Shown piece after piece: positions 26,675-35,400 of a stretch of 64,000 nt of DNA. The stretch lies in assembly GCF_014641075.1 (NCBI RefSeq), contig NZ_BMHP01000001.1, positions 1,852,171-1,916,170 on the forward strand, read 5' to 3'. The position numbers and the translations under genes are program-made. Origin of the DNA: Paenibacillus nasutitermitis. GTDB lineage: Bacteria; Bacillota; Bacilli; Paenibacillales; Paenibacillaceae. The notes under the pieces were generated by a model. It searched no databases and was not told where the DNA came from. It worked only from the letters and a program-made list of their open reading frames with translations. How positions within the stretch are numbered: position 1 is the first letter of the stretch; every line of letters begins with the position of its first letter.

Positions 26675-27586
26675 ATGTTCGTTTTTTTTCAAGAGCTGAA
26701 GAAGAATCGTTATCTGTATTTGTTAGGCTTGCCCGGCATGTTGTTTTTATTTATTTTTGCTTATTTGCCTCTGCTGGGGCACATCCTGGCATTTAAGGAC
26801 TTCAAGCTCAAAGATGGAATCTGGGGGAGCAAATGGGTCGGATTTCATAATTTCAAATTTTTCTTTAATGGGCCGGACTGGCTGCAGGTCACACTGAATA
26901 CGATGTTTCTGAATTTTTTGTTTATCTTCTTCGGGCTGGGCGTATCTTTGCTCCTTGCGCTATTGTTGAATGAAATTCGTGTTGTTCTGTTCAAGAAAAT
27001 CTCGCAATCTTTTGTATTTCTACCTTACTTTATTTCCTGGCTCGTCGTAAGCTTTATGTCCTTCTCCTTGTTCAGTTCAGATGGAATCTTGAATAAAATA
27101 CTTCCGCTGATCGATATGCAAGCCATCAATTGGTATCAAACGCCATCGGTATGGCCGTTTCTATTAACATTGATTTATATCTGGAAGTTTTCCGGTTATT
27201 TTGCGATTATCTTTCTGGCAGCGATAACAGGACTATCATCCGAGGTATATGAAAGCGCTACTATCGATGGGGCGACACGGTTTCAACAAGTGATCTTCAT
27301 TACAATCCCGCAATTGCGGTCCGTCATTATTGTATTGACGCTGCTGGGAGTAGGCCGGATATTCTACGGTGATTTCGGAATGATCTATGGGATCATCGGC
27401 GATAATGGGATCCTTTATCCGACTACCGATGTCATCGATACGTATTCTTACCGTGCATTAAGACAGTTGGGCGATTTCAGCATGTCGTCGGCTATCGTGC
27501 TGTATCAATCGTTTCTGGGCATTTGTGCCATCGTAACCTTCAATTGGATAGCCAAAAAAGTAGATCCGGAGGCGACGCTTTATTAA
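26675..27586 (+). CDS. Carbohydrate ABC importer permease, LplB type
   Basis: 303 residues; ATG with AGAAGGAG upstream. Six membrane helices; the EAA loop reads YESATIDGATRFQQVIFITI, and the C-terminus WIAKKVDPEATLY is the usual short basic tail. It opens an operon in which both permeases precede the binding protein, the reverse of the other importers in the window. Its stop codon overlaps the proposed ATT start of the next permease. Confidence 0.9.
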   Translation: MFVFFQELKKNRYLYLLGLPGMLFLFIFAYLPLLGHILAFKDFKLKDGIWGSKWVGFHNFKFFFNGPDWLQVTLNTMFLNFLFIFFGLGVSLLLALLLNEIRVVLFKKISQSFVFLPYFISWLVVSFMSFSLFSSDGILNKILPLIDMQAINWYQTPSVWPFLLTLIYIWKFSGYFAIIFLAAITGLSSEVYESATIDGATRFQQVIFITIPQLRSVIIVLTLLGVGRIFYGDFGMIYGIIGDNGILYPTTDVIDTYSYRALRQLGDFSMSSAIVLYQSFLGICAIVTFNWIAKKVDPEATLY

Positions 27587-28457
27587 TACCCAGGCAGGTG
27601 ACCGTATCTTTCAAGTCTTTGTTTATTTATTCATCGCTGTGTTTGTACTGGCTTGTTTCATACCCTTTTGGCTTGTATTTATTAATTCCTTTGCCCCCGA
27701 GTCGGTACTGCAAAAAAGCGGCTACAGACTTTGGATTCCATCGCTTGATTTGAATGCCTACAAGTATTTACTGGCAGGCGAGCAAGTTTTCCGCAGTTAT
27801 GGAGTCACGCTGTTCGTGACCATAATCGGTACCATGGCTGCCATTTTAATTACGTCTACTTACGCTTATGTTTTGGCACACCGCAAAGTGAAATACCGGA
27901 ATCTGTTATCCTTTTTGACTTATTTCACGATGATATTCGGTACAGGCCTTGTCGGGTTTTATATTCTGATTGTGAATTGGCTGCATTTAAAGGATTCCAT
28001 CTGGGTGATGATTCTGCCCTATTTGCTTAACCCATTCTATGCATTCATTCTGGTGGCATTCTACCGGAATCTTCCATATGAAATTTATGAATCCGCAACG
28101 GTTGACGGCGCCAACGATATTTCGATTTTCTTTCGGATCATTTGGCATGTATCCACTCCGGTGCTTGCAACAGTCAGCTTGTTCTATGCGCTTCAATACT
28201 GGAATGACTGGTGGTTATCTTTGTTGTTCATTGACAACCATGATTTGCATTCTCTGCAAATGATGATCCGAAACCTGATGGGCAGCTTGAATGTTTCCAG
28301 TTATGTCGGGGGTTCCACTGAATATAAGGTTCAACCACCTACAGAAGGCGTTAAGCTGGCAACTGTTTGCTTGACGATAGGACCGATTGTGTTCTTGTAC
28401 CCTTATATTCAAAAGTATTTCGTAAAAGGATTAACGATCGGTTCCGTAAAAGGATAG
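27582..28457 (+). CDS. Carbohydrate ABC importer permease, YtcP type, probable ATT start
   Basis: Conventional start codons give an N-terminus inside TM1 (GTG at 27639). The frame, however, is open back to 27582, where an ATT lies nine bases after GGAGG (27568-27572) and overlaps the previous stop as ATTAA. Starting there gives 291 residues beginning NTQAGDRIFQVFVYLF after the initiator, which restores the GDRIF segment and full first helix seen in YtcP homologues. The EAA loop is IYESATVDGANDISIFFRI and the end is YPYIQKYFVKGLTIGSVKG. ATT is a rare bacterial initiator (known for infC). Family assignment is firm; the start is an inference. Confidence 0.85.
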   Translation: MNTQAGDRIFQVFVYLFIAVFVLACFIPFWLVFINSFAPESVLQKSGYRLWIPSLDLNAYKYLLAGEQVFRSYGVTLFVTIIGTMAAILITSTYAYVLAHRKVKYRNLLSFLTYFTMIFGTGLVGFYILIVNWLHLKDSIWVMILPYLLNPFYAFILVAFYRNLPYEIYESATVDGANDISIFFRIIWHVSTPVLATVSLFYALQYWNDWWLSLLFIDNHDLHSLQMMIRNLMGSLNVSSYVGGSTEYKVQPPTEGVKLATVCLTIGPIVFLYPYIQKYFVKGLTIGSVKG

Positions 28458-28529
28458 CTGGACGGTTTCAGCGAAAGCTTGTTCCAACACAGGCACTCGT
28501 TAAACATATACAAAAAGGGAGGCAACAAC

Positions 28530-30107
28530 ATGCAATTTAAGAAATGGGCTTCAATGGGATTCATCTTTGCTTTATGCTTCATGATCATCTCGGGGTGCTC
28601 CACCAACAATAATATAAAGGAGGAACCTGCGCCGGGCAAAGAAGCCGGCAAGACGGATACAGCCACTAAGCCGGAATCGGACTCCAAACAACTGGATCCC
28701 GTTACCTTGAAGATTATGCTGCCCGGGGATCAGCCGAAGGACTACGAAGCCGTCAAGGCAGAGATCGAGAAAAGGCTGGCGGATACGCTAAACGTAAAAA
28801 TCGATATAACGTACGTTCCCTGGTCGGATCTGGCCACGAAGACACAGGTCACCCTGGCTGCTGGCGAGCCTTACGATTTGATTTACGACGCGCCTTGGCT
28901 GCATATGAACCAGATGATTGCCGCCGGTTACTATGAGCCGTTGGATGAGTTAATCGAGAAATACGGCGAAACCATTGTGAAAACAAGGCCGCAAAAGATG
29001 TGGGATGCCAATAAATTTAATGGGAAAATCATGGGTGTTCCGCTCGGCATCTTCATGGTACAAGGACATTCTTATCTCATCCGCAAGGATTTGCGCGAAC
29101 AATTGTCGTTGCCTCCGATAAAAACCTACGAGGATCTGATCAAATATGCGTATGCGGTCAAGGAGAAGTTCCCGGAAATTTCACCGATCACTCCAGCAGG
29201 AAGCGATGCGGAGAAAGGCTATTCATGGGCAGCTTTCCGTCAAAATGACGCGACCGACCAGATCCGTCCTACTCATGCCGATGCCAATAGCATGGTGTTG
29301 TATTACAAGAATAACGATGGAAAGGTCTACAATATGTTCGATCAGAAGGACCCTCTCATCTGGAGTTGGATAACAGAAGCAAGAAAGCTCTATCAAGACA
29401 AGATTATTAATCAGGATGTCATGTCGATCAAGGATTGGAATGGGGAATTCATCGCAGGAAAAAGCGCGGTTATCGCGAGCAGAAGCTTCATCTATGAATA
29501 CTGGCAGCATGCGCTGCTCCAGAAGAATGTAGCGGAAGGGACAATGGAAAACGTCAAGCTTCTGGATATTACGCCAAAGAAAAATATCATTAATTTTCAA
29601 ATGGATAATTTTATCAGTGTTCCGGCCGTCAGCAAGAACAAGGAAAGGGCCATCCAATTCCTCAACTGGGCGAATGAGAAGGAGAATTATGATCTGATCG
29701 AGCATGGAATTCCCGGGGAAGAATGGGAAGCGGTCGGCGACGATAAATATAAGGATCTGACAACGGATTCCCACGGAATCGCCTCGTTCAGCTTAATCTG
29801 GAATCCTGTCCACGAAAGATTTCCTGAGACGGACGATGAAGAAACGATTGCCTACAAAAAGTTTGTCGGAGACGGCGATAATTTCACCGCAGACATTCTG
29901 ACCGGTTTTTCATTCAATGGAGAGCCTGTAAAAAACGAGCTGGCTCAATATAGCGCCATTCAATCCAAATATTATGCCAGCTTGCTTAATGGTGTGGTTG
30001 ATCCCGATACGTATTGGACCAAGTTTCAAGGCGAAGCCGCAGGGGCTCTGAAGAAAATTCAAGTGGAGCTGCAAAAACAAATTGATTCGTTCCTGGCAAC
30101 CCAATAG
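28530..30107 (+). CDS. Solute-binding lipoprotein of sugar ABC importer
   Basis: 525 residues from the ATG at 28530, chosen for the GGGAGG eight bases upstream; the longer TTG start would add a non-signal extension. The signal peptide ends CFMIISGC with C23 lipidated. The mature protein begins VTLKIMLPGDQPKDYEAV and has the family-1 binding-protein fold, in the longer branch that often carries a DUF3502-like C-terminal part. It serves the two permeases upstream. The 1790-residue secreted glycosidase downstream probably generates the oligosaccharides it captures (inference). Confidence 0.87.
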   Translation: MQFKKWASMGFIFALCFMIISGCSTNNNIKEEPAPGKEAGKTDTATKPESDSKQLDPVTLKIMLPGDQPKDYEAVKAEIEKRLADTLNVKIDITYVPWSDLATKTQVTLAAGEPYDLIYDAPWLHMNQMIAAGYYEPLDELIEKYGETIVKTRPQKMWDANKFNGKIMGVPLGIFMVQGHSYLIRKDLREQLSLPPIKTYEDLIKYAYAVKEKFPEISPITPAGSDAEKGYSWAAFRQNDATDQIRPTHADANSMVLYYKNNDGKVYNMFDQKDPLIWSWITEARKLYQDKIINQDVMSIKDWNGEFIAGKSAVIASRSFIYEYWQHALLQKNVAEGTMENVKLLDITPKKNIINFQMDNFISVPAVSKNKERAIQFLNWANEKENYDLIEHGIPGEEWEAVGDDKYKDLTTDSHGIASFSLIWNPVHERFPETDDEETIAYKKFVGDGDNFTADILTGFSFNGEPVKNELAQYSAIQSKYYASLLNGVVDPDTYWTKFQGEAAGALKKIQVELQKQIDSFLATQ

Positions 30108-30126
30108 TTATTTAGCAGCATGATAG

Positions 30127-30165
30127 AGAGAAGTCTGGGCCGTTAGTTCAGACTTCTCTATATAA
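30127..30165 (+). terminator. Terminator after the binding-protein gene
   Basis: AGAGAAGTCTG pairs with CAGACTTCTCT across an 11-base loop, followed by an AT-rich run. A TATAAT hexamer at 30184-30189 lies right behind it and may be the -10 of the regulator gene, so the regulator is probably transcribed separately. Confidence 0.75.
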
Positions 30166-30222
30166 ATTTCCTTTTGATACGCTATAATGACAAAAACAGC
30201 AAGCAAAGGGGAATATCCACCC

Positions 30223-32403
30223 GTGCGAAAATTAAAGCTCATCAAGCTCATATTTGTTCTGCTGATTATGATTACGACTGTAATGATCCCCTTCACCTGG
30301 CTGTTATCCCGTCAATTTACCAAGTATGCCTCCGATGAAATGAATGACTTCAATCAGGATAAGGTGATACAGACCGCCGATAATTTAGATTTCTTTTTAA
30401 ATAATTTAAAGGCGTTCGGTATTAATATTTACGAGGATGAGCGCATTCAGAATTGGCTGATGGAAGAGAAAGAGGATATTATCACCCAGCAGATCGCAGA
30501 CAATACGATGATGCTTTATTTAACGACGCAGCCCTTTATATACAAAAGCTACTTGATCAATTTGAGGACGGAGTCCGTGCTAGATTCCAAAATCGGAAAA
30601 AAAAGATTTTCCCAATTTGCCGATCAGGATATTTTGACGACGATCAAAGAACACCGGCAAACCTTTCTGCGTTATTTTGATCACCAGATCGAAGGAGACT
30701 CCTATCTGGCCCTGATTTATCCCTTAACGCCTTCCCGCAAGGATTATTACGGTTATCTGGTCCTCCTGCTGAATAAGGACATGCTCAATAAGCATTTATT
30801 GTCCAATCAAATGCCGGATACCGCAAATTACGTCCTGGATCAAGCTCAGCATGTGCTTCTGGGGGATCCCCCTATTAAAGGGGAGACAGGCTGGATCACC
30901 TATGGGGCACCTGTAGTCTCTCAGGAATGGACCATCTATTCCACCTATCGGTTAGACAGTATCGGGGAACGGATGAGATCGTTTCAAACTATCATTTTGT
31001 GGAATTTCCTGGGTCTCCTTGGTGTGCTGATCGTTATTTCGGCATGGAATACGATTCGCAGCTACAAGCCTATCGTTACCCTACATAAGCTTATACAAGC
31101 GAGAATGGACAAGAACCATTCCCATCATCCGGCGGGCGGCATGCTGCGCCATCACGATTTGACCGATATTCAGAACAGCGTAGAGTTCCTTCTGGACAGT
31201 GTAGACAAGATGAATCAAACGATGAACGAGCAGCGGGTTATGCTCCGGGAAGAACATATGCGCCAGTGGATCCTGCAGGGTAAGATGAATCCTGCTATTC
31301 AAGCGGTTATCGAAACCGAGAGCAAGCTTTTGCAGGTTGCCAAGCTTTATCTTGTTATCATTCGGATGGAGTCGTATCAGGCGCTTTCCGAGAAATATAA
31401 CTTCTACTCCAGAAAGCTATTGAAATTTGCGATGGGAAATATCGCAGCCGAGCTTATCCATAATGAAGGTTGGGAGGTCGAATGCGTTGATTTGGGAAGC
31501 GATCACCTGATTCTGCTGATCGGCCGAAATGATGATCATGAGCCGGAGTACCTGGCCGTCATCAAACAAATAGGGGAACAGATCAACAAGTGGCTAAAAA
31601 TTCCCAATGCCGTGGCAAGCAGCCGCGATTTCAGCCCGGATATGGATTTAAGAAGCATCTATGATCTCGTATTTGAACTGACCATGTTAAAGTTTGTTAG
31701 CGGAGAAGATAAAGTTTACAGGCTGGATGACTTTGAGAATTTTGCAGACATACATCAATCGTTAGCTTATGAAGGGATCCTTGAGGATATTGTAAATGCG
31801 GTTCGAATCGGCAAAACCGATCCAATCAAACAAAGTCTGGAATTGCTGCAAAAGCAAATGAAACATCTTCCCTATGAAACCTGCAAACAGCATCTGATGT
31901 TTATTACGTATACGCTTTTCAAGTCCTTCAGCAAGCTGACCATCGTGCAGAACATTGACAATATCTCGCATTTCCTCGAAAAATTCGATACGCTGCAGCA
32001 ATATTTCAGTTGGCTGGAAAATATGCTCCACGAGATCAGAGTACGAATCAATGTGCCGATCGGAAATAATCGTAAAACAGAGCTGACCTCCGAAATTATC
32101 CAGTACGTCAGAGACCATTTGCAGGATCCGATGCTGACGCAGGAGCAAATTGCGAGCCATTTGTCATTATCCTACAGTTATGTGCGGTCGGTTTTTAAGG
32201 AAGTGTCCAATCTGACCCTGGCCGATTTCATACTTGAAGAACGGATTCAGTTGGTTAAAGAGCTATTGATCCATTCTGATTCTTCCATTACCGACATAGC
32301 CGAAAGAGCAGGATTTCAATCGAAGAGCTACTTTTTTACTGTTTTCAAGAAAATGACAGGGCTTACGCCTAACGAATTCAGAAAGCTGCAAAAGATGGAG
32401 TAA
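30223..32403 (+). CDS. Membrane-anchored AraC-family regulator (YesS-like)
   Basis: 726 residues from the GTG at 30223. The earlier ATG at 30187 overlaps a TATAAT-like -10 and has no ribosome site, while AAAGGGGAA precedes the GTG by about 11 bases. Layout: TM1 (about 7-27), an extracytoplasmic sensor of about 225 residues, TM2 (about 255-277), a cytosolic region of about 340 residues, and a C-terminal AraC HTH pair (about 630-726) with IAERAGFQSKSYFFTVFKK. It combines sensing and DNA binding in one polypeptide without a kinase. It lies between the binding protein and the glycosidase, and so probably regulates both. Confidence 0.85.
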   Translation: MRKLKLIKLIFVLLIMITTVMIPFTWLLSRQFTKYASDEMNDFNQDKVIQTADNLDFFLNNLKAFGINIYEDERIQNWLMEEKEDIITQQIADNTMMLYLTTQPFIYKSYLINLRTESVLDSKIGKKRFSQFADQDILTTIKEHRQTFLRYFDHQIEGDSYLALIYPLTPSRKDYYGYLVLLLNKDMLNKHLLSNQMPDTANYVLDQAQHVLLGDPPIKGETGWITYGAPVVSQEWTIYSTYRLDSIGERMRSFQTIILWNFLGLLGVLIVISAWNTIRSYKPIVTLHKLIQARMDKNHSHHPAGGMLRHHDLTDIQNSVEFLLDSVDKMNQTMNEQRVMLREEHMRQWILQGKMNPAIQAVIETESKLLQVAKLYLVIIRMESYQALSEKYNFYSRKLLKFAMGNIAAELIHNEGWEVECVDLGSDHLILLIGRNDDHEPEYLAVIKQIGEQINKWLKIPNAVASSRDFSPDMDLRSIYDLVFELTMLKFVSGEDKVYRLDDFENFADIHQSLAYEGILEDIVNAVRIGKTDPIKQSLELLQKQMKHLPYETCKQHLMFITYTLFKSFSKLTIVQNIDNISHFLEKFDTLQQYFSWLENMLHEIRVRINVPIGNNRKTELTSEIIQYVRDHLQDPMLTQEQIASHLSLSYSYVRSVFKEVSNLTLADFILEERIQLVKELLIHSDSSITDIAERAGFQSKSYFFTVFKKMTGLTPNEFRKLQKME

Positions 32404-32468
32404 GGCAGTCTCCGCTAATTATTCGCGCTGCTGCGGCTGCTGGCTCATACGAAACGGAGGGATATGAT

Positions 32469-35400
32469 ATGTTGAAACGAAGAATCATTTTCGTGGCTTC
32501 ATTACTGCTGTTCCTGTTAATAGCATCTCAGTCCATCGTCAGCGCAAGCAATTTGAGTATGACCGTTACTCAGATTACAGCCTCTTCCTATCAGGGGGGC
32601 TATGAGCCCCCCAAAGCATCGGATCAGATCTACAACAGCTCGTCCAACGGCTGGCGCGCGAATGCAGCTCCTTCTTCAAGCAATCCGCAGTGGATCAAAT
32701 ATGATCTGGGCAGCGTGAAGTATGCAGGGGCGATTGAAATATATCCTGAGCCGGGCTACGGACCCAAGACTTTTACGATCCAAACCTCGCTGGATGATGT
32801 TACGTATACCACTCAAAAAACCATTTCCCTTACAGCAGATAAACGCACCTATAATGACTGGCCTTCATCGAAAGCAAGATATATTAAAATCAATGTGACT
32901 TCCGGATTCAATAGCGCCAGTCAGATCAGGGAAGCCTACATTTTCTCGGAGATATTACCCCATCGCGTTTCAACTTTATCCGGCGGGGACCTGTTCGACT
33001 TCTCCCGGCTTACGGAAGCGGGATTCAATGCGCTTCACCGAGCAAATATCCAACTGGTCAATCCGATTATTTGCGGGTACGCGCCGGATTTCAAGGTTCA
33101 GGTGCTGCCGAATGGCGGAGACCCCGATGTGGATGCCAATTATGACTGGAGTTATGCCGATGAAATGGTCAACCGGTTTACAAGCCATGGGATCGATATG
33201 TTTATTGGACAATGTTTAGGCAAGCTCGACTCGTATTGGCCGCAGTTAATTGCGCCGATGGTAGACGAGAACGGCAATCAGTTTCAGGATGCGGTTAAAG
33301 TGAATCCCTTTGTAAGTGATTCCCTGACTTTAACGAAGACCTTCAACAAGAAGGTAGCCGAGCATTTTAGCGATAATCCATTCGTGAGACTTCAAGCGAT
33401 AACAGGTCCCGGCTATTTTGGAGGCATCGAGATCTTCGGAGGCGATATTGTCAATCCGACACTGTTTGCCTATGACGATCAAGCCAAAGCGAGATTCCGC
33501 GAGTGGCTGCAAACCAAATATGCCAATGTGGCCGCATTGAATACAGCCTGGGGCACTTCCTATTCTGCCTGGAATGAGGTACAGCCGCCCAAGCCGCAAA
33601 GAACCGGGATGACTGGAGCTTTGGACGTTCGGCAGAGCTGGTCGGACATGATGTTCTGGCTAAGGGATTTCGTATCCCAATATACGGTGGATACTACTGC
33701 GGCCGTGAGGAGTGTCAGCGATAAACCTCTGTACGCAGTCGTGGATGGGGGACAATGGTTCAGTCCGATGGAAGGTCAAGCCAGCATCGGATTAACAGCG
33801 AGGATTCTCCGCAATTATAAACCCTTCGTACTGGCGAGCAGCGGCGGGGATGAAGTATTTGGCCCGGCCGCAATTGCAGCAGCGGCAAGATTCTATGGAT
33901 ATGATACCGCGAACGACAATGCGAATTATGAATCGCGAAAGCTTAGCGACGATACGATGTTCAGTCTGTTGGCGAAGGGGATCGGCACCTTTAACAACAG
34001 CAATATGGCCGAGGATTTTATTGGGGACGGCTGGACGGGAACTCCGCATACCACCGGCTGGGATCCTTCCGCCACCTACGCCGGAACCGAAGAATTTAAC
34101 CAGTATGCCCAGCGTTCGGGAAGGCTGCTGGCTGTGGACCCTTTACCCGAGCAGGGGGATGTCGCGATCTATAATTCCTTCTACTCCAGCAATTATCGCA
34201 AGGGGTACCGATACGACGATTATATGAATATTTATGACCGGGATCATGGACTCGGCTTTAATGTCAGACCCTTTGCAAGCTGGTCACATTACCTTGATAC
34301 CCCCGATATTGTCGATGATTTTCTTATTGAAGACGGCGCCTTGGCCAATTATAAGGTGCTCGTCAGTGCGAATTCCAGTTTGACGCTGACGTCAGATACC
34401 GCACAGACTAATGTATTGAACTGGGTCAGCGGCGGCAAAGCGATTGTGGGTTTTGGAAAAGACAGCTTCAATTATAAGCTTAATCTGGCTTCGCGCTCCA
34501 TATCCGGCAGCACAAATGTATCCAACTGGATGATGGGAATTTCAGGTGGAAGCGCTGCAGCAACAACCACCAGTCGGACTGCGAGCGTTGCTGCCAATAA
34601 ACCGTCCTGGCTGACTTCGCTCAAAGCCGGGGAAACGGCGACCTTTGCCGTTGCCGACAACAGTCAGGCACAGGTCTTTACATCGCTGCTTAGCGGAGCA
34701 GTGCCCGTACTTGTCGACGGCAACGGAAATACCATAATGGCGGAGTATAGCTATGGCAGCGGAAAGGTGCTTTTCTCTACTATTCCTGTGAGTGACAGCG
34801 AAATGTTCCATGATGGATTTATGGGTAAAATTTTGAGTGATTTTGCCGATCATGCCGGTGTAGTCCGAAAAGTGAAAGTTGACGGCGACCGGTATCATGC
34901 CGCTTATATGGGGACCAATAAACAAAACGGCAATAAAGTTATCGTTGTTGCCGATCCGCAATATATGGCAAACGGACAGTTCTTGCCAAGTGGTACCGGA
35001 TATGATCCCCAGTATGTTTCAAATGGGCAAACGCTGGCGATCGAAACGGATTCAAGCTTGAATGGCTTGCCCGTGGAAGTGGATGTAACTGCGCCATGGA
35101 GGAATATTAGCGGAGGGACCATACAGGAGAGCTCGGTGGATTTGCCGCAGAAGCGGATCACGTATACGGCTTCTTCTTCCCAACCTTTGCTTCTCCAGGC
35201 ACTGCCCTATGGTTCGCTGCCCATTGTGAAGGTAACGGCAGGGATGTCCGAAAAGCCTTTTCTTCCAAAGAATGTTGCGGACAGCAGCAAAGATGATGCG
35301 GGAATGTGGAAGGGAGGCCGGGCGACGCCGGGCAATCCGCAAACCGTTACGGTTGATTTTGGGGCGGTTTACCCAGTCAGCGGCATGGAGTTGTACCCGT

